A DNA stretch of 64,000 nt. Origin: Mycobacterium saskatchewanense. Its GTDB lineage: Bacteria > Actinomycetota > Actinomycetes > Mycobacteriales > Mycobacteriaceae. Every line of letters starts with the position of its first letter. Position 1 is the stretch's first letter. The stretch lies in NCBI RefSeq assembly GCF_010729105.1, contig NZ_AP022573.1, positions 5,828,001-5,892,000 on the forward strand, written 5' to 3'. The notes beneath the pieces are model-generated. The model was not told the origin of the DNA, made no database searches, and saw only the letters and a program-made list of their open reading frames with translations. The position numbers were made by a program, and so were the translations under genes. Below are positions 1-10,006 of this stretch, piece by piece.

Positions 1-859
<859 letters not shown>

Positions 860-863
<4 letters not shown>

Positions 864-1315
864 GTAAGACGCTGCTGGTGGTCCACCACACGCCGTCACC
901 GGCCACGCGTGAGCTCCTCGAGGCGGTGCTCGCCGGGGCCGGCGATCCGGAAATCGTTGGTGTGGAGATGATTTCGCGTCCGGCGCTGGCCGCGACCCTG
1001 CCGGACATGCTCGACGCCGACGGCTACCTGTTCGGCACCACGGCGAACTTCGGCTACATGTCCGGCGCGCTCAAGCACTTCTTCGACACCGTCTACTACC
1101 CGAGCCTCGACCACGTGTCGGGGCGTCCCTACGGCTTGTGGGTGCACGGCAACAACGACACGGTCGGCGCGGCGGCCGCGGTCGGAAGGCTCGCGAGCGG
1201 GCTGTCGCTGAGCCAGGCCGCCGACGTGCTGGAGGTCACCGGCGGCGTCGACGCCACGGTGCGTGAACGGGCCTACGAGCTGGGCGGAACGCTCGCGGCG
1301 ATGCTCATGGAATAA
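860..1315 (+). CDS. flavodoxin-like / NADPH-dependent FMN reductase family protein (Rv2771c-like)
   Basis: The 151-residue protein begins with a GTG overlapping the preceding stop. The N-terminal strand TLLVVHHTPSPATRELLEAV and the later GYLFGTTANFGYMSGALKHF fit the flavodoxin / NAD(P)H-dependent FMN reductase fold. The TPSPAT stretch would form the phosphate-binding loop for FMN, and the GTTANFG segment would contact the isoalloxazine ring. It is likely a cytosolic flavoprotein. The redox partner is unknown. It is the last gene of the dapB operon; the next gene is on the opposite strand. Confidence 0.8.
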
Positions 1316-1333
1316 CGCTCATGGAACGACGAT

Positions 1334-2893
1334 TCAGGCCGAGACCGGAATTTCGACCTCGAGAGTGGTGCCGCCGCCCGGCGGGCTGGTGATCCGCATG
1401 CGTCCGCCGAGGGCCTCGACACGGTCGATCAGGCCGATGAGGCCGGATCCGTTGCCGATGTCCGCCCCCCCAATGCCGTCGTCGCGAATCGACAGCACCA
1501 GGCCCGGACCCGTGGCCGTGGCGTCGATGTCGAGGCCCGAGGCGTGCGCGTGCCGCGCGGCGTTCGTCATGGCCTCGGCTACCACGTAATAGGCGGCAAC
1601 GCCGACCGGCTCGGGGATCGACCCGTCGAGCTGCAGGCGAAGCGTGACCGGAATGGTGCAGCGGCGGGCGAGCGCGTTGAGTGCGGGCCCCAGACCCCCT
1701 TTGGACAGGATCGCCGGATGAATCCCACGGGCGAGCTCTTGGAGATCGCCCGACGCCGACGTCAGACCGGCCACCACGTCCGAGATCTGGTCCCGCAGCG
1801 ACCGGAGTTCCGCCGGCACCCCGGCCTCGACGGAGCGCAGTTGCAGCGCAAGTGAGATCAGGCGCTGTTGGGCGCCGTCGTGCAGGTCGCGCTCCAGGCG
1901 GCGCCGGGCGTCGTCGGCGGCCGCGACGATGCGCGCGCGCGATGCGGTGAGTGCGGCGTGGGCTTCGGCGTTGGCGATGGCGGTGGCGACGAGTTCGGTG
2001 AATTCCCCGACCCGCTGCTCGGCGTCGGGCGGCAGCGACCTGGTGGGACCCGAACCCGCGACCGCGACGCCCCACAGCCGGCCCTCGACGACGATCGGCG
2101 CTCCGGCGCCGGCGGTCAGCCCGAGGCGGCGGATCAGCGACGCGGCGTCCCCGGCCGCGGCGTCATGGGTGTCCATCCGCACTGGTCGACCGGTGCCGGC
2201 CACCATGGCCACGATGTTGTCACCGTCCAGCGGCCACCGGCTTCCGACGGGCATGCGACCCGACTGCTTGGGATCGTCGACGGCAGCGACGAGCGTCGCC
2301 GTGCCGTCGGCCTCGTACCTCCAGAGCGACGCGTTGGCCACACCGAGGCAGGTCGCCAGCTCGTGTGCCACCGCCGGGAAGACGTCGGACGCCGGAACGC
2401 CGCGCGCGACCAGGGTCGCGACCCGGCGCAGTGCGGCTTGCTGTTCGGCCAGAACGGTGAGCTCTTCGCGGCTCGCCTCGGCCTCACGCGTGCGCGCTTC
2501 CGCGTCGGCGGCACGCGTTCGTGCCAGGCGTGCCAATGCGTGTGCGACCAGGGCCACCACCAGGAACACGGCAATGACCACCCAGTCCTGGAGTTCGGCG
2601 AATGAGCCGGGGGAGTCGGGCCAGCCGCGGAAGTAGTCATAGGCGAGGGCGCTGACTACCGCGGTGGCGGCCCCGAGCCCGGCGCCCCAACCGGTGGCGA
2701 CTACCAGGACCCCGATCAGATAGATCACCCCGAACGCGTTGTCCGGGGCGAATGTCTTGAGCATCAGCAGAACAGCGGTTTCCGCCGCGATGCAGGCGGC
2801 GGCCACCGCAAGCCCCCGGGGCGTGGGCGAGGGCGCCGGCGGCAACAACCTCGATCCCAGGCGAGAGGTCGTCCACGGCTTGGCTTTGGTCAC
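1334..2893 (-). CDS. sensor histidine kinase, NarL/DesK class (DUF4118-GAF-HisKA_3-HATPase)
   Basis: This 519-residue kinase starts at GTG, 3 nt after the response-regulator stop, with a GAGG-like RBS inside the upstream gene. Domains in order: a DUF4118/KdpD-like membrane block with about four helices (28-120), a short coiled coil (123-155), a GAF domain (about 158-310), a HisKA_3 dimerisation domain with phospho-acceptor His338 in ERDLHDGAQQR, and a HATPase domain with N-box EAMTNAARH (440-448) and DDGIGG (471-476). It should autophosphorylate and pass phosphate to the adjacent LuxR-type regulator. The signal is unknown; GAF domains often bind small ligands, haem or flavin. Confidence 0.9.
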   Translation of the reverse strand: MTKAKPWTTSRLGSRLLPPAPSPTPRGLAVAAACIAAETAVLLMLKTFAPDNAFGVIYLIGVLVVATGWGAGLGAATAVVSALAYDYFRGWPDSPGSFAELQDWVVIAVFLVVALVAHALARLARTRAADAEARTREAEASREELTVLAEQQAALRRVATLVARGVPASDVFPAVAHELATCLGVANASLWRYEADGTATLVAAVDDPKQSGRMPVGSRWPLDGDNIVAMVAGTGRPVRMDTHDAAAGDAASLIRRLGLTAGAGAPIVVEGRLWGVAVAGSGPTRSLPPDAEQRVGEFTELVATAIANAEAHAALTASRARIVAAADDARRRLERDLHDGAQQRLISLALQLRSVEAGVPAELRSLRDQISDVVAGLTSASGDLQELARGIHPAILSKGGLGPALNALARRCTIPVTLRLQLDGSIPEPVGVAAYYVVAEAMTNAARHAHASGLDIDATATGPGLVLSIRDDGIGGADIGNGSGLIGLIDRVEALGGRMRITSPPGGGTTLEVEIPVSA

Positions 2894-2896
2894 CCG

Positions 2897-3562
2897 TCAA
2901 CGAGCCTCGAGAAAGGTGATCACCGCGCGCACGCGGCGGTGATCGTCGGGCGTTTCGCGTAGGTCGAACTTCGTCAGGATGCTGCGGACGTGTTTTTCGA
3001 CGGTGCCCTCCGTCACCCACAGGCGGCGGGCGATCCCCACATTCGAGCGCCCCTCCGCCATCAGGGCGAGCACTTCCTTCTCCCGAGAGCTGAGCAACGT
3101 GAGCGGATCGCTGCGCGTGCGCGCGCCCACCAACTCCTGCACCAGGGCGGGGTCCAACACGTAGGCGCCGTCGGCAATGCGGCCAAGTGTCTTGAGGAAT
3201 TCGTCGACGTCGGTGACCCGCGTCTTCAGCAGATAGCCGACGCCGCGGTCGCTCGCCAGCAGCTGCATCGCGTGCTCGACGTCGACGTGCGCCGACAGGA
3301 TGACCAGCCCGACTTCCGGGATCTCCTGGCGGATGGTCATCGCCGCATCGAGCCCGTCGGTGGTGTGGGTCGGCGGCATCCGGATGTCGACGATCGCCAG
3401 CTGGGGCTTTTCCATGCGGACCAGCTCGAGCAGGGCGGCGGCATCACCTGCCTGGCCCACCACCCGGTAACCCGAACGAGTCAGAAGGCTGGCCAGCCCC
3501 TCGCGCAGGAGGACGTCGTCGTCGGCGACGACGACGCGCATGCCCGCATGCCCTGGCTGCAC
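2897..3562 (-). CDS. response regulator, NarL/LuxR family
   Basis: The 221-residue regulator has an N-terminal receiver domain (acidic patch ADDD, phospho-acceptor Asp59 in IVDIRMPP) and a C-terminal LuxR-type helix-turn-helix (LSSREKEVLALMAEG, then TVEKHVRSILTKF). The annotated GTG start has AAAGGA about 11 nt upstream. An internal ATG at 3541, giving MRVVVADDD, is an equally plausible start. It is co-transcribed with the kinase downstream. Targets are unknown; the gene for a small secreted protein starts divergently about 160 bp away and is the nearest candidate. Confidence 0.9.
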   Translation of the reverse strand: MQPGHAGMRVVVADDDVLLREGLASLLTRSGYRVVGQAGDAAALLELVRMEKPQLAIVDIRMPPTHTTDGLDAAMTIRQEIPEVGLVILSAHVDVEHAMQLLASDRGVGYLLKTRVTDVDEFLKTLGRIADGAYVLDPALVQELVGARTRSDPLTLLSSREKEVLALMAEGRSNVGIARRLWVTEGTVEKHVRSILTKFDLRETPDDHRRVRAVITFLEAR

Positions 3563-3723
3563 CTCGACGAAGATCCTTTCGCGCGACTACCGGCAGTGAC
3601 CAGAGTAATTGCAGCTAGCCGGTATCCCCGAGGTCAGGGTGGCGGGGTCGGCAAGACGGATGTCAGCGTCGACGACGCGGCGCGTCTCCGGCGCGAGCCT
3701 GAATTCATGGAGACGACAAGCCG

Positions 3724-3924
3724 ATGACCAAGATAGCCCTGAGTGCGGCCATCGCTGTAACCCTGTTCATCGGCGGAGCTGCTTCCGCCAGTGCCGACCC
3801 GAGCGCGTTCGGCACACTCGGCTGCAACTGCCGGGACGCCGCACCGGGCGGCTATTCTGCGCCGCAGGGTGTAGACCGGGGAATCGCCGACGGCCTCGCC
3901 GCCGTTCCCACACGGCCGCGCTGA
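3724..3924 (+). CDS. small secreted protein with CNC motif
   Basis: The ORF encodes 66 residues. It has a classical signal peptide (MTKIALSAAIAVTLFIGGAA) with a likely cleavage after SASA, leaving a mature chain of about 42 residues with two cysteines in GCNCRD. The mature part has no domain I recognise. Small exported proteins of this look, with a Cys pair and a basic or proline-rich tail, recur in mycobacteria. It is divergent from the two-component operon. Secretion is well supported; function is unknown. Confidence 0.7.
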   Translation: MTKIALSAAIAVTLFIGGAASASADPSAFGTLGCNCRDAAPGGYSAPQGVDRGIADGLAAVPTRPR

Positions 3925-4028
3925 GGGCGGCCGCGAGCGACTGAAGGAGTCGCCTTCGACGACGAAGCACGCCTCGGGCATGATGACGGAATCCTCGATC
4001 ATCACCGCCTAGGACAGGAGGATCGGGC

Positions 4029-5561
4029 GTGCCTCCAGTGATCGAAATCCCGCGCGGCGACAACCCGTTTGCGTTGACGGGCGTGTCGCGCGACGCCGCC
4101 GGTGCTCCGCGCTACGACGGACTGCCGGACACGTTGTTGGAGATGCTCGCCGAGCAGGTCGGGCGGCAACCGGACGCCGAGGCCCTCGTCGAGTTGGGCG
4201 CCGGCCGACTGAGCTACCGCCAGCTGTGGGACCGCGCCGCCCGGGTCGCCGGCGGGCTGCGCGCCGCCGGTGTCAAACCGGGTGACCGGGTCGCGGTGCG
4301 GTACCCGGCGGGGATCGACTGGGTGTTGGCGTTCTGGGGCATCGTGATGGCCGGCGGCGTCGCGGTGGCGGTGAACACCCGGTCCGCGCAGCCCGAGGTC
4401 GAGTTCGTGCTCGACGACTCGGGCGCGCACGTGGACCTGGCCGCCGGCGCGCCGCTGCCCGACGGAGCGCCGTACGTCACCGAGCGACTCGGCCGCGCCG
4501 ATGTCGCCGCGCTGTTCTACACCTCGGGAACCACCGGCCACCCCAAGGGTGTGCCGACGACCCACCAGGCGTTCCTGACGAATGCCGAGAATTCCGTTCG
4601 ATGCCTGGGGCTGTCCGGCGATCTCGGCGAGGACATGCGCACCCTGATCTCGGTGCCGCTGTTCCACGTCACGGGTTGCAACACACAGCTTCTGGTAGCG
4701 GCCCGTGTCGGGGGCGCATCGGTGATCGTGCCCGCGCTCAGCCTGGACGAGGTGATCGCCGCAATTCCGCGCGAACGGATCTCGAGCATGGTGACCGTCC
4801 CCGCGATCTATTCGCTGCTTCTGCGGCACAAAGACTTTCACCATGCCGACGTATCAGGTGTGCGCTGGGTGGGCTACGGCGGCGCGCCGATCGCCCCGTC
4901 GTTGGTGCGGGCGGTGAAGGACGCGTTTCCGGGCGCCACGGTGTTCAACGGCTACGGCATGACCGAGACGGCATCGCTCATGACGGTGCTGCCCGACCGC
5001 GACGCGCTCGAACACGCCGACTCGGTCGGATATGCCGTTCCGTCGGTGGATCTGGGCCTGATCCCGTTCGGGGACGACCGCGACGAGGGGGAACTCGTGG
5101 TCCGCGGCGCAAACGTCACCGCCGGCTACTGGAACCGCCCGGAGGAGACCACGGCCACGATCGTGGACGGCTGGCTGCACACCGGTGACGTGGTGCGGGT
5201 AGACGGCGCCGGGCGGGTGCACATCATCGATCGGCTCAAGGACATCATCAACCGGGGTGGCGAGAACGTCTCGAGCGTCGAGGTCGAGGCTGTCTTGCTG
5301 GCGGCGCCCAACGTCGCCGACGCGTGCGTGCTGGCGGTTCCCGACGAGGTCATGGGCGAGAAGGTCGGTGCCGTATTGTTCGGCGGCCCTGAAGAAGTCG
5401 ACGTGACCGCCGTGCTCGACCACTGCCGCGAGCGGCTCGCCGACTTCAAGGTGCCGCAGTACGTCACGGTGGTCGGCGATGCGCTGCCCCGTAACGCAGG
5501 TGGCAAGCTGCTCAAGGGCAGGCTTCGCGACCAGGTGCGGTGGGGCGAACCGCTCCGATGA
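4029..5561 (+). CDS. acyl-CoA synthetase / AMP-dependent ligase (FadD-type)
   Basis: The 510-residue ANL-superfamily enzyme starts at GTG with a strong AGGAGG-type RBS. Visible motifs are the P-loop YTSGTTGHPKG (164-174), GYGMTET (308-314), GWLHTGD and the C-terminal catalytic lysine Lys493 in NAGGKLLKG. It should activate a carboxylic acid to the acyl-adenylate and then the CoA thioester in the cytosol. The acid is not identifiable from sequence. Its stop overlaps the start of the acyl-CoA carboxylase gene (ATGA), so its product may feed that carboxylase directly. Numbered fadD assignment is not attempted. Confidence 0.92.
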   Translation: MPPVIEIPRGDNPFALTGVSRDAAGAPRYDGLPDTLLEMLAEQVGRQPDAEALVELGAGRLSYRQLWDRAARVAGGLRAAGVKPGDRVAVRYPAGIDWVLAFWGIVMAGGVAVAVNTRSAQPEVEFVLDDSGAHVDLAAGAPLPDGAPYVTERLGRADVAALFYTSGTTGHPKGVPTTHQAFLTNAENSVRCLGLSGDLGEDMRTLISVPLFHVTGCNTQLLVAARVGGASVIVPALSLDEVIAAIPRERISSMVTVPAIYSLLLRHKDFHHADVSGVRWVGYGGAPIAPSLVRAVKDAFPGATVFNGYGMTETASLMTVLPDRDALEHADSVGYAVPSVDLGLIPFGDDRDEGELVVRGANVTAGYWNRPEETTATIVDGWLHTGDVVRVDGAGRVHIIDRLKDIINRGGENVSSVEVEAVLLAAPNVADACVLAVPDEVMGEKVGAVLFGGPEEVDVTAVLDHCRERLADFKVPQYVTVVGDALPRNAGGKLLKGRLRDQVRWGEPLR

Positions 5562-8500
5562 GCCCGACTGTGCTGATCGCCAACCGCGGCGAGATCGCGC
5601 TCCGAATCGTGCGCACCGCCGCCGAATTGGGTATGCCGACGGTCGCGGTGTACGCCGAGGACGACGCCGACAGCCCACACGTGCACGCGGCCGACGAAGC
5701 CGTCGGCCTGCCGGCCTCCGGGCCCAGGGCCTACCTGGATCCGGCGGCGCTGTTGGCGGCGGCCGAGAAGTCCGGTGCCGAGTTGATCCATCCCGGTTAC
5801 GGATTCCTCAGCGAGGATCCCGAGTTCGCCCGTGCGTGCTCCGATGCCGGGCGCACCTTCGTGGGGCCGGGCGCCGACGTGCTGGACATGCTCGGCAACA
5901 AGTCCGCGGCGCGCGCCGCGGCGATCGCCGCCGGTCTCCCCGTGCTACCCGCGACCGAAGGCCCGAGCGCGCCGGCCGACATCGAGGCGTTTCTCGCCGC
6001 CCAGGGCGGCCCCGTCATGATCAAGGCGCTCGCCGGCGGCGGGGGCCGGGGCATGCGGAAGGTGGCGAGCGCGGACCAGATCGACGCCGCCTACCGGCAG
6101 TGCGCCGCGGAGGCCCAGCTCGGCTTCGGTGACCCGGCGCTGTTCGCCGAGGCGATCCTCGGCGCCGCGCGGCACATCGAAGTGCAGGTGGTCGCCGCGC
6201 CAACGGGTCACCAGACCCACGCGCTGGCCCTGGGCGACCGCGATTGCAGCATCCAGCGGCGCTACCAGAAGCTCGTCGAGATCGCGCCCGCGCAGGGCCT
6301 TTCCGAAAAGCTACGCCGAGACCTGCACCAGGCCGCCGCCCGGCTGTGCGCCCGCGTCGGCCTTTGCGGCCTGGCCACCGTCGAATTCCTGGTTTCCGGC
6401 GACAGATTCGTGTTCCTCGAGGTCAATCCGCGGATCCAGGTGGAGCACACCGTCACCGAGGAGACCACCGGCACGGACCTGGTGGCCGTCCAGCTGGCCA
6501 TCGCCGGCGGAGCCTCGTACTACCAGCTCGGCCTACCCGCCGGAACCGCTTCCGACGGAACCGAAGTCAGCGGCGAACCGGCGGCGCATCGGGGCATCGC
6601 GATTCAGGCTCGCGTCAACGCCGAGACCCTCGGCGCCGACGGATCCGTCGCGCCCGCCGCGGGCACCCTGACCGTCTTTTCGCCGCCGACCGGCCCCGGC
6701 GTTCGGGTGGATACCTACGGCCGCACGGGCCTGGCCCCCAATCCGCAGTACGACTCGCTGCTGGCCAAGGTCATCACCCATGTGCGCGGCGCGTCGTTCC
6801 CCGCGGCGCTGCGCAAGGCCCGGACCGCCCTGAGCGAGTTCGGCATCGAAGGGGTCGGCACCAACATCTCGTTCCTGCGAGAGTTGCTTTGCGCCAGCGA
6901 GATCGAGTCGGGTTGGGTCACCACCGACTTCCTGGACGGGAAGATCGCCGAGTTTGCCGCGGCGGCTCTCTCCCACCAGCAGGAGACACACGTCGCGACG
7001 GTCGAGCTGTATCCGGGGGAGGAAGCGCTCCGCGCGCACCTGGCCGGCACCGTGGTCGAGATGGCACCCGAGGGAACCGAGTTCGGGGCCGGCGCCCCAC
7101 TGGTCGTCCTCGAGGCGATGAAGATGCAGCACGTGCTGCAGGCGCCGGACGCACTGCGCACGGTCCGCGGCCTGGTCACGGTCGGCCAGGTCGTCGGGAC
7201 GGGCGACCCGCTGCTGGTCTTCACCCGCACCGGTGCCGATGCCGACGGCGGATCAGACCCCGCCGCAATGGATCTCGACCGGCCGCGTGCCGACCTTGAC
7301 GAAGTGCGGCAGCGTCACCTGCTCACCCTCGACGAGGGCCGCGAAGCCGCCGTCGCCAAGCGGCACGGGCAGGGCCGGCGCACCGCCCGGGAGAACATCG
7401 CCGACCTGATCGACGCGGGCAGCTTCGTCGAGTACGGCGCGCTGGCCATCGCCGCGCAGCGCAGCCGGCGTTCGGAGTCCGACCTGATCGCCAATACCCC
7501 GGCCGACGGCCTGGTCGCGGGCCTGGCCACCATCGGTGCCGAGCGGTTCGGGCGTGCCGCCGCCGAGACGGTCGTGGTCTCCTACGACTACACGGTCCTG
7601 GCCGGGACGCAGGGCATGCGCAACCACGCCAAGACGGACCGGGCCTTCGATCTCGCGGCGCGGAAGCGCGTGCCGGTGGTGCTGTTCGCCGAGGGTGGGG
7701 GCGGCCGGCCCGGGGACACCGATGTCGGCAGCGCCGCCGGGCTGGACGTGCCCACCTTCCGCATGCTGGCCGGTCTGCGCGGCAAGGTGCCGCTCGTTGC
7801 GGTGGTCTCGGGCCGGTGTTTCGCCGGCAACGCCGCGCTGGCGGGGGTGTGCGACGTCATCATCGCGACGCCGGACGCCAACATCGGCATGGGCGGGCCG
7901 GCGATGATCGACGGTGGCGGCCTCGGGAAATACCCGCCGGAGGCGATCGGACCGATCGACGTGCAGCGGCGCAACGGCGTGGTCAGCCTGGTCGCCCGCG
8001 ACGAGGCACACGCCGTGTCGCTGGCCAAGCGCTATCTCTCGTACTTCCAGGGCGCTTTGGGCGAGTGGGCGCCGCCCGATCCGCGTATTGCCCGACACGT
8101 GGTGCCGCAGAACAGGTTACGCGCCTACGACGTGCACCGGGCGATCGAGTCGATCGTCGACGCAGGGTCGACCCTGGAACTGCGGCCCGATTACGGCGTC
8201 GGCATCGTCACCGCGCTTGTGCGGGTGGAGGGCGTCGCGTACGGGCTGATCGCCAACAGCACCCACCACCTGGGCGGCGCGATCGACGCCGAAGCCGCCG
8301 ACAAGGCCGGCGACTTCCTCGCCCTGTGTGAGTCGTTTCGCCTGCCGGTGATCTCGCTGTGCGACACCCCCGGGTTCATGGTCGGGCCGGACGCGGAGAA
8401 GGAGGCGGGCGTACGGCGGTTCGGCCGGATGTTCGTCCTGGGCGCTCGGCTGACCGTGCCGCTCGGAATGATCATCTTGCGCAAGGGTTACGGCCTGGGG

Positions 8501-8797
8501 GCGATGGCCATGGCCGGCGGGTCCTTCCGCGCGCCGCAATTCACCGTGGCCTGGCCGACCGGCGAGATCGGCGGCATGGGCCTGGAAGGCGCCGTACGCC
8601 TCGGGTTCAGCAAAGAGCTGGCCGCCGTGGCCGACCCGGCCGAACGGCAGAAGCTGTTCGACAAGCTCGTCGCGGCGGCCTACGACCACGGCAAGGCGCT
8701 GCGCTCGGCCACCGCGTTCGAGCTCGACGACGTGATCGACCCGGCCGACTCCCGGGCCTGGATCACCAGGCTTCCGGGAGCCCTTGGGCCGCGTTAG
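5558..8797 (+). CDS. single-chain biotin-dependent acyl-CoA carboxylase (BC-BCCP-CT), LCC-like
   Basis: The 1079-residue polypeptide joins a biotin carboxylase (about 1-450; ANRGEIALRI, ATP-grasp loop GGGGRGMRKV near 160, FLEVNPRIQVEHTVTE), a linker, a biotin carrier domain with biotinyl Lys522 in EAMKM, and a carboxyltransferase (about 580-1079; ANIGMGGPAMIDGGG, SLCDTPGFMVG). I chose the ATG overlapping the ligase stop rather than an in-frame start 18 nt upstream. Size and one-chain layout match the long-chain acyl-CoA carboxylase characterised from M. avium subsp. paratuberculosis, a homo-hexamer. Substrate preference here is inferred from that similarity. It ends one base before a convergent gene. 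Confidence 0.93.
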   Translation: MSPTVLIANRGEIALRIVRTAAELGMPTVAVYAEDDADSPHVHAADEAVGLPASGPRAYLDPAALLAAAEKSGAELIHPGYGFLSEDPEFARACSDAGRTFVGPGADVLDMLGNKSAARAAAIAAGLPVLPATEGPSAPADIEAFLAAQGGPVMIKALAGGGGRGMRKVASADQIDAAYRQCAAEAQLGFGDPALFAEAILGAARHIEVQVVAAPTGHQTHALALGDRDCSIQRRYQKLVEIAPAQGLSEKLRRDLHQAAARLCARVGLCGLATVEFLVSGDRFVFLEVNPRIQVEHTVTEETTGTDLVAVQLAIAGGASYYQLGLPAGTASDGTEVSGEPAAHRGIAIQARVNAETLGADGSVAPAAGTLTVFSPPTGPGVRVDTYGRTGLAPNPQYDSLLAKVITHVRGASFPAALRKARTALSEFGIEGVGTNISFLRELLCASEIESGWVTTDFLDGKIAEFAAAALSHQQETHVATVELYPGEEALRAHLAGTVVEMAPEGTEFGAGAPLVVLEAMKMQHVLQAPDALRTVRGLVTVGQVVGTGDPLLVFTRTGADADGGSDPAAMDLDRPRADLDEVRQRHLLTLDEGREAAVAKRHGQGRRTARENIADLIDAGSFVEYGALAIAAQRSRRSESDLIANTPADGLVAGLATIGAERFGRAAAETVVVSYDYTVLAGTQGMRNHAKTDRAFDLAARKRVPVVLFAEGGGGRPGDTDVGSAAGLDVPTFRMLAGLRGKVPLVAVVSGRCFAGNAALAGVCDVIIATPDANIGMGGPAMIDGGGLGKYPPEAIGPIDVQRRNGVVSLVARDEAHAVSLAKRYLSYFQGALGEWAPPDPRIARHVVPQNRLRAYDVHRAIESIVDAGSTLELRPDYGVGIVTALVRVEGVAYGLIANSTHHLGGAIDAEAADKAGDFLALCESFRLPVISLCDTPGFMVGPDAEKEAGVRRFGRMFVLGARLTVPLGMIILRKGYGLGAMAMAGGSFRAPQFTVAWPTGEIGGMGLEGAVRLGFSKELAAVADPAERQKLFDKLVAAAYDHGKALRSATAFELDDVIDPADSRAWITRLPGALGPR

Positions 8798-9145
8798 TTA
8801 CGCGTGGCCGCTGCCGCAACCGACACCGGGCAGACAACCCTGGCCACCCGGAATTCCGCCGGGCCCGGCGTTCTGGCCACCGGAGCCGCAGCCGACGCCC
8901 GGGACGCAGCCCTGGCCCCCGGGACCGCCGCCGGGGCCCTGGTTCTGGCCTCCCGAGCCGCAGTTGCCGTTGGCGTCGCAGCCGCCGCCGCCCGGGTCGT
9001 CCTTGAATACCAGGTGCGTCGCTGTCGAGGTCGGCGCGCCGGCGGATTCAACCGAACCGGTCACGGCCATCGGCGCGAGCGTGATTGCCGCCGCGGCTGC
9101 CCCGCCCATCACCAGTCTTTTCATGAGGGTTAATTTCACTGACAT
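8798..9145 (-). CDS. secreted Cys/Gly-rich protein with 24-residue Cx5C repeats
   Basis: The 115-residue ORF has a signal peptide (basic MSVKLTLMKR, then a hydrophobic run ending near SAGA). The mature part is built from a 24-residue repeat. Cysteines fall at 56/62, 80/86 and 104/110, giving three Cx5C pairs spaced exactly 24 apart. The repeats are joined by GSGGQN-GPGG-PGGQG linkers. The family is not one I recognise. ATG at 9124 is an alternative start. It converges on the carboxylase gene with no spacer and diverges from fabG5. Repeated cysteines in an exported chain suggest disulfides or metal binding, which is inference. Confidence 0.7.
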   Translation of the reverse strand: MSVKLTLMKRLVMGGAAAAAITLAPMAVTGSVESAGAPTSTATHLVFKDDPGGGGCDANGNCGSGGQNQGPGGGPGGQGCVPGVGCGSGGQNAGPGGIPGGQGCLPGVGCGSGHA

Positions 9146-9223
9146 GACCGTCGCATACCACGTGCACGCGCGCGTAAACATCGCCACACCCCTGCCGTCA
9201 AAAGCAATGGAAGGCGCACGTCG

Positions 9224-10006
9224 ATGACCCCCTTGGATCTCACCGGCCGAACCGCGATCATCACCGGCGCCTCCCGCGGAATCGGGCTGGCGATCGCACA
9301 GCAGCTGGCCGCCAACGGTGCCGACGTGGTGCTCACCGCCCGCAAGCAGGAGGCGGCCGACGAAGCGGCGGCGCAGGTGGGCGAGAAGGCCGTGGGCGTC
9401 GGCGCGCACGCGGTCGACGAGGACGCGGCCCGGCGCTGCGTGGACCTGACCCTCGAGCGGTTCGGCCGCGTCGACATCCTGGTCAACAACGCGGGAACCA
9501 ACCCGGCCTACGGCCCGCTGATCGACCAGGACCACGCCCGCTTCGCCAAGATCTTCGACGTCAACCTCTGGGCCCCGCTGCTGTGGACGTCGCTCGTCGT
9601 CAAGTCCTGGATGGGTGAACACGGCGGGTCGGTGGTCAACACCGCCTCGATCGGCGGCCTGCACCAGTCGCCGGGCATGGGGATGTACAACGCCACCAAG
9701 GCCGCACTGATCCACGTCACCAAACAACTGGCGTTGGAACTTTCACCGAAGGTCCGAGTCAACGCGATCGCCCCCGGTGTCGTGCGCACCAAGCTGGCCG
9801 AGGCACTGTGGAAGGACCACGAGGACCCGTTGGCGTCGACGATCGCGCTCGGGCGCATCGGTGAGCCCATCGACGTGGCCAACGCGGTCGCGTTCCTGGT
9901 TTCCGACGCGGCGAGCTGGATCACCGGCGAGACGATGGTGATCGACGGCGGCCTCCTGCTGGGCCCCGCGCAAGGCTTCCAGTCTCAGGTGGGCGGCACG
10001 CAGTGA
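9224..10006 (+). CDS. fabG5: SDR-family oxidoreductase, FabG5-like (Rv2766c-like)
   Basis: The 260-residue classical short-chain dehydrogenase has the cofactor loop TGASRGIG (15-22), NNAG, a catalytic Ser in NTASIGG and the YNATK catalytic Tyr-Lys motif. Its length equals that of Mtb FabG5 as I recall. It reduces or oxidises a keto/hydroxy group with NAD(P)H; acyl substrates are plausible from the context. The last four bases overlap the start of the first acyl-CoA dehydrogenase (GTGA), so the genes are coupled in a lipid-degradation or modification operon. Confidence 0.9.
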   Translation: MTPLDLTGRTAIITGASRGIGLAIAQQLAANGADVVLTARKQEAADEAAAQVGEKAVGVGAHAVDEDAARRCVDLTLERFGRVDILVNNAGTNPAYGPLIDQDHARFAKIFDVNLWAPLLWTSLVVKSWMGEHGGSVVNTASIGGLHQSPGMGMYNATKAALIHVTKQLALELSPKVRVNAIAPGVVRTKLAEALWKDHEDPLASTIALGRIGEPIDVANAVAFLVSDAASWITGETMVIDGGLLLGPAQGFQSQVGGTQ

